This document shows positions 41,606-50,132 of a stretch of DNA of 64,000 nucleotides, piece after piece. The first letter of the stretch is position 1; the number at the start of each line of letters is the position of its first letter. The notes below the pieces were generated by a model. The model was given only the letters and a program-made list of their open reading frames with translations, searched no databases and had not been told where the DNA came from. The stretch is from Natronomonas halophila (GTDB taxonomy: Archaea > Halobacteriota > Halobacteria > Halobacteriales > Haloarculaceae), in assembly GCF_013391085.1 (NCBI RefSeq), contig NZ_CP058334.1, positions 2,542,001 to 2,606,000 on the forward strand, in the 5' to 3' direction. The position numbers and the translations under genes are program-made.

Positions 41606-42792
41606 GGTCGCCACTCCAGATCGCCGTCGAGGACCTGCTCACCGACATCGTGCTCGGTATCGTCCTCGTGGTGTTGGCGGGCGTACTCGGAATCATCGTC
41701 GGCCTCGTACACCGCTGGCAGGTCAACGACCAGGTCCCCGAGGGCCTGTCGGTGTTGGTCGGCCTTAGCGGGGTCGCGCTGTATCTGAACACCTCCGGCG
41801 CGCTCGGACAGGTCATCGTCGGTCAGCAGGACCTGCTTGCGCTCGAAACAGCCGTCTTCAACGTGGTCACGTTCTTCGTGGCGGGTCTCGCCGCGATGGC
41901 CGGCGGCCGCCTCGGCGACCGGACTGGCATCGGCTTCTTTGCGGTCTCGGGCCGGAAATCCGTCGAGACCGACGTCAGCCGCATCGTCAAGACCGTCGGT
42001 CGGGTGACCAGCGTTGAACTCCCGGACGCCATCAACGACATCGACGGCTACGACCCCGTGGACCCGGAAACGAAGCGGAAACTCACGGGACAGACCCTGC
42101 TGTTCCCCCGACGACTCACGGTCGAGCAACTCCGCGACCGCATCATCGAGCGGTTGCGGACGGACTACGGCGTCGGCCACGTCGACCTCGATATCGCCGA
42201 CACGGGCGAAATCGAGTACCTTGCCCTCGGGAGCCGTGAGGCTGGAATCGGCCCGACGCTCCCGCCGAGCAGCGCCGCCGTCGCCATCAAGGCTGACCCG
42301 CCGAACAACGCCAGCCCCGGCGATATCGTTCAGGTCTGGACCGCTGGCAGTCCCGAAGCCGAAACAAGCCCACAGCGGATTACGAACGCCGAACTCCGGG
42401 GAACTGCCGAGGACGTCGTCACGCTGGCGATGGACGAGGAGGAAGCCAAGACACTCGATACGGAGGCCCGGTATCGCCTCGCGACGCTGCCGGTCGAAGC
42501 CCGGGCCGACCGGGAGTTCGCCTCACACCTGCGGACGGCCGCCGAGACGATGGGCGTCGTTACCGTCGGGGAGGGAAGCCCCATCGCCCACAGCGTCGTG
42601 GGCGCCCTCGACGTCGCCGTGGTCGCAGTGCGGACGGCGGATGGCGAAATCGAGGCGATACCCAAGCGGACGCGAACGGTCGTGCCCGGCGAGGAGATAT
42701 ACGCCATCGGCCGGCCCGACCGACTTCGCAAACTGGAGGCTGCGGGGGCCGCGGCGAGCGGTGCGGCACCGGAGACGACGGTCGAAGAGTAG
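41602..42792 (+). CDS. Membrane-anchored RCK_C (TrkA-C) protein 2
   Basis: A 396-residue relative of the preceding protein. Three N-terminal membrane helices (12-36, 50-65, 82-105), a soluble region with LLFPRRLTVEQLRDRIIERL that matches the corresponding part of protein 1, and RCK_C-like segments ending VVPGEEIYAIGRPDRLRKLE. Translationally coupled to protein 1. The two look like duplicated subunits of one membrane complex. Confidence 0.72.
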   Translation: MRSPLQIAVEDLLTDIVLGIVLVVLAGVLGIIVGLVHRWQVNDQVPEGLSVLVGLSGVALYLNTSGALGQVIVGQQDLLALETAVFNVVTFFVAGLAAMAGGRLGDRTGIGFFAVSGRKSVETDVSRIVKTVGRVTSVELPDAINDIDGYDPVDPETKRKLTGQTLLFPRRLTVEQLRDRIIERLRTDYGVGHVDLDIADTGEIEYLALGSREAGIGPTLPPSSAAVAIKADPPNNASPGDIVQVWTAGSPEAETSPQRITNAELRGTAEDVVTLAMDEEEAKTLDTEARYRLATLPVEARADREFASHLRTAAETMGVVTVGEGSPIAHSVVGALDVAVVAVRTADGEIEAIPKRTRTVVPGEEIYAIGRPDRLRKLEAAGAAASGAAPETTVEE

Positions 42793-42829
42793 TCGTTACA
42801 CCCAAACCGACTGCCCCCCGAGTAGGGGT

Positions 42830-43171
42830 ATGGCCGACGAGGACGAACCTATCGACCCGAGCGAAATCGGTGAAGGGGATGCACCGCCCGTCGAGGAAGC
42901 GCCCTACAAGATAATCTTCGAGGCGAACAAGTGTATTGCGGCGGGCAAATGCGCCGAGGTATCCGGGAACTGGGAGATGGATATCACCACCGGCATCGCC
43001 AAGCCGGACGTCTACTTCTTCGACGAGTCGGACCTCGACCACAACGTCCGTGCTGCAGAGGTATGTCCGGCGAAGAAGGACCGCGGGGTCATCCACGTTA
43101 TCGACCGACGGACGAACGAGGAAATCGCGCCGGACCCGAACGGCGACGGGACGCTTTCGGTCGACTGGTAG
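42830..43171 (+). CDS. Single-cluster ferredoxin ([3Fe-4S]/[4Fe-4S] type)
   Basis: A 113-residue acidic ferredoxin. Only three cysteines are in cluster-like positions: CIAAGKC (C-x5-C) and the later CPA, the spacing of P450-type [3Fe-4S] ferredoxins. The C-terminal RGVIHVIDRRTNEEIAP is a typical closing segment. It could serve as an electron carrier for a P450, such as the one at 28.9-30.2 kb, but there is no linkage. Start at 42830; the longer upstream frame overlaps the previous gene. Confidence 0.82.
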   Translation: MADEDEPIDPSEIGEGDAPPVEEAPYKIIFEANKCIAAGKCAEVSGNWEMDITTGIAKPDVYFFDESDLDHNVRAAEVCPAKKDRGVIHVIDRRTNEEIAPDPNGDGTLSVDW

Positions 43172-43247
43172 GTTCGACCGCCCACCGTAACGCCTTTGCG
43201 CGGGACACGCGGACGTGGTGATGCCGAGGCGCGGCCTCGGACGATTC

Positions 43248-43332
43248 GCGAGGGTGGCCGAGTCAGGACAAAGGCGGCGGACTTAAGATCCGCTCCCGTA
43301 GGGGTCCGTGGGTTCGAATCCCTCCCCTCGCA
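43248..43332 (+). tRNA. tRNA-Leu (TAA)
   Basis: Type II tRNA with a long variable arm. Acceptor GCGAGGG/CCCTCGC with discriminator A, anticodon stem GCGGA/TCCGC around loop CTTAAGA (anticodon TAA), variable arm CTCCCGTAGGGGT region, T arm with TTCGAAT. The last 22 bases (43311-43332) recur at 43436-43457. Confidence 0.95.
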
Positions 43333-43435
43333 CTCGCCGATGCGAACGAACGTGAGCAGCCGTGCGAGTGCGCGGAGGATTTCGAAGCCTACCAGTCGCG
43401 CACAGCGAACGAAGTGAGCGAGCACGTCTGGTTTT

Positions 43436-43457
43436 GGTTCGAATCCCTCCCCTCGCA
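43436..43457 (+). repeat. Duplicated 3' end of tRNA-Leu, candidate attachment-site remnant
   Basis: 22 bases identical to 43311-43332 (T arm and 3' acceptor strand plus discriminator), 125 bases downstream. The flanks differ. Duplications of this kind arise when an integrase recombines into the 3' end of a tRNA gene. Only about 100 bases of structured sequence lie between, and no integrase gene is present, so an element would have been lost almost entirely. Confidence 0.5.
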
Positions 43458-43460
43458 TAG

Positions 43461-43490
43461 CGAGACTCCGAGCGGTAGCGAGGAGTCTCG
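43461..43490 (+). repeat. Tandem-G.A hairpin, loop GGTA
   Basis: Outer stem CGAGACTCC/GGAGTCTCG (9 pairs), GA opposite GA, GC/GC, loop GGTA. Starts three bases after the duplicated tRNA end. The gap 43333-43974 contains no gene; it is a chain of such stems up to about 43680, then an unremarkable stretch and the promoter of the peptide transporter operon. Confidence 0.6.
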
Positions 43491-43496
43491 AAACGA

Positions 43497-43517
43497 ACGG
43501 CGAGCGAAGCGAGCCGT
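43497..43517 (+). repeat. Tandem-G.A hairpin, twin of 57854-57874
   Basis: Outer stem ACGGC/GCCGT, GA/GA, GC/GC, loop GAA. It differs from the copy at 57854-57874 only where that copy has AC/GT: one compensatory pair change. Confidence 0.65.
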
Positions 43518-43524
43518 GAGGTTG

Positions 43525-43551
43525 GGCGACCTGAGCGAAGCGAAGGTCGCC
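43525..43551 (+). repeat. Tandem-G.A hairpin, loop GAA
   Basis: Outer stem GGCGACCT/AGGTCGCC (8 pairs), GA/GA, GC/GC, loop GAA. A plain stem with loop AGC (GCGGCGC/GCGCCGC) follows around 43560-43576. Confidence 0.65.
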
Positions 43552-43941
43552 ATTAGTGAGCGGCGCAGCGCGCCGCGAACTTGCCGGATTGCGAACGGAG
43601 TGAGTGACCTCGGATAATCGACCGACGAGCGAAGCGAACCGTGAGGTTGGGCGGCCTCGCTTCGTTCGAACCGCCTTACTGAGCGACACGATACGCCGTG
43701 GACTCTGGTGGATCCCTCCGGTATGGGTCCTGATACCCTAATTCAGGGCGTTTCAGGGCATTCGTCCGGTACGTCGCGCGTGCTGGCGTGAGTTCTTCCT
43801 TTCTTGGTTAAAAACGCGCCTTTGGGAAACAATTGCCACTCGATATAGCTTGGCTACCCGGATGTATCACCGCCGCAGCACCGGGGTGGGGCGGAAATCG
43901 AGGGGCGGTTCGTCGTCTGTTCTAGCGGTTTTTCCCGCGGA

Positions 43942-43949
43942 TTTATAAG
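43942..43949 (+). promoter_or_regulatory. TATA box of the peptide transporter operon
   Basis: TTTATAAG lies about 30 bases before the ATG at 43975, giving a leaderless or very short-leader transcript for the five-gene operon. Confidence 0.55.
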
Positions 43950-43974
43950 TAATGAGGAAGATGGGGAAGACGAG

Positions 43975-45840
43975 ATGCCAGATAAAGACTCCCTTTCACG
44001 GAGAACGTTCCTGAAGGCAACGGGTGGTACCGCCGGTGCCGTCGCGATTGCTGGCTGTGGTGACAGCGGCAACGGAAACGGTAACGGCAACGGTGACGGT
44101 GACACGCCGACGCCGACGCCCGAAGACGAGCCCGTCTATACGACGGAAGCCCCGAAGGCTCAGGAAGCCTGGGAGACCGTCGAGAACAACCCCGGTCCCG
44201 AAGCCGAGGACATCCGTACCGAGGCGTTCATCGAGATCGAGGAAGCGGTACGCGACGACATGGTCCTCCTCCCGCTGTACCACGAACTCACCGAGTGGTT
44301 CTGGTACGACTGGGTCGACATGCCGAAGTTCGGTTCGCTCGGCATCCACCGCCTCCAGCACAACACTACCTCCGTCGACACCTCCTCCGACCAGAAATCC
44401 GAGAACGTCCTGGTGATGATCAACGGGACGATGTCGACGATCGACCCCATCCGCTCGGACGACACGGCCTCCGGCCGGGTCATCCAGCAGATGTACGAGA
44501 ACCTCGTCAACTACATCAACGGGAACCCGGAGATCGAAAACCAGCTGGCCGAGTCCATCGAGGTCTCCGACGACGGCCTGACCTACACCTTCAACCTCAA
44601 GCAGGGTGTCACGTACCACGAGGGCGGCGAACTGACTGCCGCCGACGTCAAGTACTCGATCCGCCGCCTCGCCGAATCGTCGAACAGCGTTCGGGCGAAC
44701 TTCGTTCTCGACAGCGGGTTCCTCGGCGTCGAACACGAGACCGACGACGAGGGCAACGTCGTCCCCGACTCGCTGGCCGTCGAGGCCGTCGACGACTACA
44801 CCCTCGAAATGACGCTGACGACCCCGCAGCCGGCCGCACTCGACATTCTCGCCTACGACGCCTTCGGCGTGATGCCGGAAGGCACCGTCGGCGATATTGA
44901 GGGCTACGACGGCGAGGTCACCGCCGAGGAAATCAACAACTCGTACGCGAACGGTACCGGTCCGTTCCAGTTCGAGGAGTGGTCCGTCGGCGAGCAGGCC
45001 GAGGTTACCGCCTTCGGCGACTACCACGGTGATGGTCCGGCACTCGACGGTGTTCGCTGGAGCATCATCGAGGACGACAACGCCCACCAGACGGCGTACG
45101 TCGAGCGGAACCTCGACCTGTTCACGATTCCGACCTCGTTCTACAACCCCGACAACGTCGACGCCGAGGAGGACGACCAGGGCCGCGACGTCGGTACCTA
45201 CGGTCCCCTCGAGAACGGCGACACCGTCAACTATCTCGGTGTCCCCACCCTCTCGGTGTTCTACGTCGCGTTTAACGTTCCGCAGGTGCCGAAGAAGGTC
45301 CGCCAGTCCGTCGCGTACGTCACTCACCACCAGGAACTCATCGACCAGGTCTTCAAGGGTCGTGGCGCGCCCGCGTTCAGCTTCACGCCGCCGGGCATGT
45401 GGCCCACGGGCCCCGACGGCTACAACCAGTGGGTCGACAACTGGCCCTACTCGCGCAACGAGACGGACCGAGAGTCCGCAACGCAGGCGCTCAACGAGGC
45501 CGGCTTCACGGCCGACGACCCCTTCGAGATGACGCTGACGACCTACGACTCGGAGGTTTTCCAGGAGTTCGGCCGCCTCACCCGTGACAAGCTCGACGGG
45601 ACCGGTATCAGCCTCGAACTCGAGACGGCGCCGTTCAACACGCTCATCAGCCGCGGTGAGGAGGGCGACCTCGAGTTCTACTCGCTGGGCTGGATCTGGA
45701 GCTGGGTCGACCCCGCCTACGGCCTGTTCGGGTTCGAACCCGAGAACACCGACACGAGTATCATGCCCACCGAGACGGACGGGTACTACCTCGACTGGCA
45801 CGTCGGTCTCGAGGACTACGAGAGCGGCGACGGCAGCTAA
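43975..45840 (+). CDS. dppA: Peptide ABC transporter substrate-binding lipoprotein, circularly permuted
   Basis: A 621-residue SBP_bac_5-type protein. Tat signal SRRTFLK (8-14) and lipobox AIAGC (Cys28) are followed by a Gly/Asn and Thr/Pro linker. Residues about 60-135 (AWETVENNPGPEAEDIRTEA, LLPLYHELTEWFWYDWVDMP, GSLGIHRLQHNTTSVD) match the C-terminal end of the family, whereas the canonical N-terminal strand starts only near 144 (ENVLVMINGTMSTIDPIRSD) and the protein ends at WVDPAYGLFGFEPENTDTS, after which normal members would continue into the missing tail. So the tail has been moved to the front. It captures peptides outside the cell. Confidence 0.85.
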   Translation: MPDKDSLSRRTFLKATGGTAGAVAIAGCGDSGNGNGNGNGDGDTPTPTPEDEPVYTTEAPKAQEAWETVENNPGPEAEDIRTEAFIEIEEAVRDDMVLLPLYHELTEWFWYDWVDMPKFGSLGIHRLQHNTTSVDTSSDQKSENVLVMINGTMSTIDPIRSDDTASGRVIQQMYENLVNYINGNPEIENQLAESIEVSDDGLTYTFNLKQGVTYHEGGELTAADVKYSIRRLAESSNSVRANFVLDSGFLGVEHETDDEGNVVPDSLAVEAVDDYTLEMTLTTPQPAALDILAYDAFGVMPEGTVGDIEGYDGEVTAEEINNSYANGTGPFQFEEWSVGEQAEVTAFGDYHGDGPALDGVRWSIIEDDNAHQTAYVERNLDLFTIPTSFYNPDNVDAEEDDQGRDVGTYGPLENGDTVNYLGVPTLSVFYVAFNVPQVPKKVRQSVAYVTHHQELIDQVFKGRGAPAFSFTPPGMWPTGPDGYNQWVDNWPYSRNETDRESATQALNEAGFTADDPFEMTLTTYDSEVFQEFGRLTRDKLDGTGISLELETAPFNTLISRGEEGDLEFYSLGWIWSWVDPAYGLFGFEPENTDTSIMPTETDGYYLDWHVGLEDYESGDGS

Positions 45841-45997
45841 ATAGCGCGTTCCCCGCCTAATTTTTCGGCGGATGCATGGTTAGCCAGACGCCCGCTATAC
45901 CCGGTGAGCCGCCGCGAAACCACGATGCCTAAGAACCTCCGATGTATATCCACCGAATAGCTCAAAATATGTCGACTGAACGGAGTACTGATACGAT

Positions 45998-47074
45998 ATG
46001 AGCCGCTGGAGATACTTCTTCAAGCGGCTATTACTCTCGGTGCCCGTCCTGTTCCTCGTGATGACGGTCATTTTCGTCGTCCTCCGGATGGGGCCGCTTG
46101 ACCCCGTCGCGGCGATGCTTGGTCCAGGGGGGTTATCCGGGGCGAACGCCGAGGCGATACGCGAGAACCTCGGGCTGAACCAGCCACTCTGGCAGCAATA
46201 TATCGACTTCATCACTGACCTGATTACGTTCAACCTCGGGCAGTCGTGGGTCCTCCACCCCAACCGCACCGTGTTCGAACTGCTCCGTGCGTTCGGACCG
46301 CGAACCCTGTGGCTCGGGTTCTGGTCGATTCTCCTGCCGCTGTTTATCGGCATCCCGCTCGGTTTCTACGCGGGGATGAACCCGAACAGTTGGGGCGACT
46401 ACATCGCCTCCTTCGGCGGTATCATCTGGCTGGCGATGCCGAACTTCTGGCTCGGCATCATGCTGTTGACCGTGCTTCGGCGGACCGACGGCGGCGACGG
46501 TCCGCTCGGCTTCGACTGGTATCAGTTCGGGCCGAACACCGACAGCCTCATCGGCGCACCGTCGCTCGACTTCGTCGACGTCAGCAGTTGGGCCGACCTC
46601 GGCGTCGTCTCGCTTCCGACCGGCCTCTCCTTCGAGTGGATGACGCTGGCGGTCGCCATCAAGGTCATCCTGCCGGCCGCCATCGTTCTGGGGTCGGCGT
46701 CGATGGCCTCGGAACTCCGAATCGGTCGGACGGCCGTTCTGGAAACCATTAATTCGAACTACGTCGAGACGGCCAAGGCCAAGGGCCTCTCGAGTCGCGT
46801 CATCGTCTGGAAGCACGTCTTCCGGAACGCGCTGATTCCGCTACTTCCGATTATCACGAACGAGGCGTTCCTGCTCATCGGCGGGTCGGTCATCGTCGAA
46901 CAGGTCTTCAACATCAACGGCATCGGGAAACTGTTCTTCCAGTCGGCCGTTCAGGGTGACCTGCCGCTTGCCGGAGCGCTCATCTACATCTTCACACTCA
47001 TCATCATCTTCCTGAACATCGTACAGGACCTGCTGTACACCGTTCTCGATCCACGCGTGGGGTACGACCAATGA
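45998..47074 (+). CDS. dppB: Peptide ABC transporter permease (DppB type)
   Basis: A 358-residue permease. Six membrane helices; the first begins at residue 10, followed by the family loop with NLGQSWV. The cytoplasmic EAA-like loop reads YVETAKAKGLSSRVIVWKHV. Residues 160-200 contain an extra outside loop (RRTDGGDGPLGFDWYQFGPN). It overlaps dppC by 4 bases. The gap before it (45841-45997) holds a GC stem with a T-run near 45850-45873, a possible partial terminator after the binding protein, and a TATA-like GTATAT near 45941, so the membrane genes could also be transcribed separately. Confidence 0.9.
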   Translation: MSRWRYFFKRLLLSVPVLFLVMTVIFVVLRMGPLDPVAAMLGPGGLSGANAEAIRENLGLNQPLWQQYIDFITDLITFNLGQSWVLHPNRTVFELLRAFGPRTLWLGFWSILLPLFIGIPLGFYAGMNPNSWGDYIASFGGIIWLAMPNFWLGIMLLTVLRRTDGGDGPLGFDWYQFGPNTDSLIGAPSLDFVDVSSWADLGVVSLPTGLSFEWMTLAVAIKVILPAAIVLGSASMASELRIGRTAVLETINSNYVETAKAKGLSSRVIVWKHVFRNALIPLLPIITNEAFLLIGGSVIVEQVFNINGIGKLFFQSAVQGDLPLAGALIYIFTLIIIFLNIVQDLLYTVLDPRVGYDQ

Positions 47075-48783
47075 GCACTCAGACAGACGACATGACGCTC
47101 CGTGAGCGTATCGTTACGAACCCACGTCCGGCGCTGCTGTGGTTCGCCGGACTGGCTCTGCTGGTCGCCGTCGAACTCGGGCGGTTCGCACGCGGCGTCA
47201 TCGCGTTCGGCGACGCCCTCTGGTTCCTCATTACCGGCCTCGGCAAGGGCCCCGGCTGGGTCGAAGGCAACGTCGCCGGCACGCTCGGGTCCGCGGCCGG
47301 CAGTATCGCGTACCTGCTGACGGCGTTGTTGTTCCTGGGACTCGCGGCAATCGTCGTCAAATGGCTGTTCGTCCCGATTTCCATCGTTGACCGACTCGGC
47401 ATCGAGCGGAGCGCCGGCCAGGAGGAACTCATCGAACGCGGGATCATCGCACTCGGCCTCGGCGTCTTCGCGGCGCTGCTCGTCTGGACGCCCCTCGGCG
47501 GCGTTCTCGATATGATTGTCACCGCTATCAAGGGCGGCATCGAGTCGGTTGCCTCGATGCAGACGCTGACCAGTCGCGAGACGATTCCGAATCAGGGGTA
47601 TCAGGACCCCAACGGAAGCGGCTGGGAAGGGACCTTCATGGGCCTCTCGCCCGCGTGGGCGTGGGCGGTCCGCGTGCTGGTGATTTACGCCTACGCCTTC
47701 CTCCTGTTCGGCTGGCTCTGGAAGGGCTACGACGTCTTTCGCGAGCACTACCGCGAGGCCGACTGGACGCCCCGCGACGACAGCATCGACCGTTTCCGGA
47801 CACACTACTGGGGCATCTTCGGACTCGTAATCGTCTTCGCCTTCGTCGTGATGGCCATCTGGGCGCCCGCTCTCGGCCCCGTCACGGCCGAGGGCAACCT
47901 GTACAGCCCGTACGAAAACGAGTTCCAGTACACCGAAAACGGCGAAGTCAAGACGATTACCCACGGCGCGGCCAACATCAACACCCGTTCGCAGGGCGGA
48001 GACGCCAACGTCGGGCCGATGAGTTACGACCAGTACAACCGGTGGGCGCCGCTCGGTACCAATCAGGACGGCAAAGACCTCTTTACGTTCGTGGCCTTCG
48101 GGGCCAGAACGTCGCTTGTCATCGGTATCACCGCCATCGGTCTCGGGACGCTCATCGCGCTGGTGTTGTCGCTCGTGACGGCCTACTACAAGGGGCTGGT
48201 CGACCTCCTGACCATCATCGCGAGTGATACCATCATCTCCATTCCGGCGTTCCTGATGGTGTTGCTGTTATCGGTGGTTTTCCAGGAAGCCAACCATCCG
48301 ATAGCCAGTATATACGACGGTGGCTTCCTGTTGGCACTCATCTTCGCGGGGGTGTACTGGCCGACGCTGTGGCGGTCCATACGTGGCCCATCCTTGCAGG
48401 TCGCCGAAGAGGAGTGGGTCGACGCCGCCAAGAGCTACGGCCAGAGCCCGCTCATGACGATGCGAAAACACATGGCACCATATATCGCGAGCTACATCAT
48501 GATTTACGCGTCGCTGCTGTTGGGCGGTATCATCATCGCGACCGCCGCGCTTTCCTTCCTCGGGCTCGGCATCAACCCGCCGACCCCCGAGTGGGGGCGT
48601 ATCGTTTCCTCCGGCCGCTCGTACGTCTCGACGTCGTCGTGGCACATCTCGACGCTGCCGGGCGTCATGATCGTCCTCGTCGTCACCGGGTTCAACGCTC
48701 TGGGTGACGGCATCCGAGACGCCATCGACCCCGAAAGCGATATCAGCGGTGGCGACGCCGCCGCCACCGGGGGTGGTGGCTGA
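47071..48783 (+). CDS. dppC: Peptide ABC transporter permease (DppC type) with long N-terminal extension
   Basis: A 570-residue permease, nearly twice the usual 300. The conserved core starts around residue 235 (FRTHYWGIFGLVIVFAFVVM) and includes the EAA loop EEEWVDAAKSYGQSPLMTMR. The first 230 residues add about four membrane helices not found in bacterial DppC, plus an outside loop. It overlaps the next gene by one base (TGATG). The C-terminal tail is glycine-rich. Confidence 0.87.
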   Translation: MSTQTDDMTLRERIVTNPRPALLWFAGLALLVAVELGRFARGVIAFGDALWFLITGLGKGPGWVEGNVAGTLGSAAGSIAYLLTALLFLGLAAIVVKWLFVPISIVDRLGIERSAGQEELIERGIIALGLGVFAALLVWTPLGGVLDMIVTAIKGGIESVASMQTLTSRETIPNQGYQDPNGSGWEGTFMGLSPAWAWAVRVLVIYAYAFLLFGWLWKGYDVFREHYREADWTPRDDSIDRFRTHYWGIFGLVIVFAFVVMAIWAPALGPVTAEGNLYSPYENEFQYTENGEVKTITHGAANINTRSQGGDANVGPMSYDQYNRWAPLGTNQDGKDLFTFVAFGARTSLVIGITAIGLGTLIALVLSLVTAYYKGLVDLLTIIASDTIISIPAFLMVLLLSVVFQEANHPIASIYDGGFLLALIFAGVYWPTLWRSIRGPSLQVAEEEWVDAAKSYGQSPLMTMRKHMAPYIASYIMIYASLLLGGIIIATAALSFLGLGINPPTPEWGRIVSSGRSYVSTSSWHISTLPGVMIVLVVTGFNALGDGIRDAIDPESDISGGDAAATGGGG

Positions 48784-50132
48784 TGGCGGTCGAACAACGG
48801 CGCGAATCCACGAGCAACCGTTCCGAGGCTATCGTGACGGTCCGGAACCTCCAGACCGCGTTCTTCACCGACAAGGAGACCATCCGCGCGGTCGATGGGG
48901 TCTCCTTCGACCTCACGCCCGGTGATACGGTCGGTATCGTCGGCGAAAGCGGGTCCGGCAAGAGCGTCACGGCCCGCTCGATTATGGGCCTCATCGAATC
49001 CCCGGGCCGCGTCCTCGAAGGGTCGAGCATCCGGTTTAACGACCTCGCGACGGTACGTGAGTTCGCCGAGGAGTTCCCGAACCGGACGGCGGACATCAGT
49101 TCGCTGGACGACGAGTACGACCCGGCCGAACTGTTCGGCCGGTCCGAGGTCGACGCGACGCCGCTGGATTTCGGCTACGAATCCGTCGACGAAGCGACGG
49201 TGGCGGACTTCGTCGCGGCCGGGTATGGCGACGACCTCGGCTTCGTCGACGAGAACGACTGTGTCTTCGTCACCGAGGGCGACGCCGACTCGCCGCAACA
49301 CATCGAGGACGGCTTCATCGAAATCTCGCGCCTCAGCGGCGAGGCCCAGCGTGCCATGCGTGGGAGTAAAATCGCGATGGTCTTTCAGGACCCGCTGACC
49401 AGCCTCAACCCCGTCTACACCGTCGGCAACCAGATAAAGGAGGCACTCAGTCTCCATCAGAACCTGGAGGGTCAGGAAGCGACGCGGGAGGCCATCCGCC
49501 TGCTGGAGGCGGTCGGGATTCCGGACGCGCGGCGACGGGTTCGGGAGTATCCTCACCAGTTCTCCGGCGGGATGCGCCAGCGTGCGGTCATCGCGATGGC
49601 GCTGGCCTGTGACCCCGAGGTGCTCATCTGTGACGAACCGACGACGGCCCTGGACGTGACGATTCAGGCACAGATTCTCGACCTGCTCGCCGACCTTCAG
49701 GAAGAGCGGGACCTCTCCATCATGTTCATTACCCACGACATGGGGGTCATCGCGGAGGTCACCGACCGCGTCAACGTCATGTACGCGGGCGAAATCGTCG
49801 AGACGGCGGGCGTCGAGTCGCTGTTCGATAACCCGAAACACCCCTACACGCAGGGGCTGCTCCGGTCGATTCCGGGCGAGCAAAGCGGCGAACGGCTCGA
49901 AACCATCGAGGGCAACGTCCCAACCCCGAACGAACCGGCGACCGACTGCCGGTTCGCGCCGCGGTGTCCGAAGGCCTTCGGTGACTGCGAGGAGGTCCAT
50001 CCCGTCCCGGTCGAAGTCGACGAGGAAAGCGACGGCCACACCGCCGCGTGTCTCCTCTACCCGGAGGGGATGCCGACCGAGCAAGCCGTCGACTACCACA
50101 TTCAGAAGGAAACCCGAGGTGAGACGCGATGA
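48783..50132 (+). CDS. dppD: Peptide ABC transporter ATPase (DppD type) with an inserted domain
   Basis: A 449-residue nucleotide-binding subunit. Walker A GESGSGKS (54-61), Q-loop FQDP (Gln202), signature FSGGMRQR, Walker [14 protein letters not shown] and the OppD-type cysteine region near the C terminus ([16 protein letters not shown]). Residues 88-177 are an acidic insertion ([40 protein letters not shown]) between the second beta strand and the Q-loop, where other members have a short turn. Confidence 0.9.
   Translation: MAVEQRRESTSNRSEAIVTVRNLQTAFFTDKETIRAVDGVSFDLTPGDTVGIVGESGSGKSVTARSIMGLIESPGRVLEGSSIRFNDLATVREFAEEFPNRTADISSLDDEYDPAELFGRSEVDATPLDFGYESVDEATVADFVAAGYGDDLGFVDENDCVFVTEGDADSPQHIEDGFIEISRLSGEAQRAMRGSKIAMVFQDPLTSLNPVYTVGNQIKEALSLHQNLEGQEATREAIRLLEAVGIPDARRRVREYPHQFSGGMRQRAVIAMALACDPEVLICDEPTTALDVTIQAQILDLLADLQEERDLSIMFITHDMGVIAEVTDRVNVMYAGEIVETAGVESLFDNPKHPYTQGLLRSIPGEQSGERLETIEGNVPTPNEPATDCRFAPRCPKAFGDCEEVHPVPVEVDEESDGHTAACLLYPEGMPTEQAVDYHIQKETRGETR

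Noticed and set aside
43333-43680. CRISPR array or a second tRNA-Leu
   Set aside because: Repeats are unequal in spacing and are palindromes, not spacer-separated repeats; the second tRNA-like piece has only the T arm and 3' acceptor strand.
43975-45840. Frameshift or truncation of the binding protein's C terminus
   Set aside because: The missing C-terminal segment is present in frame near the N terminus, and nothing resembling it lies after the stop codon.
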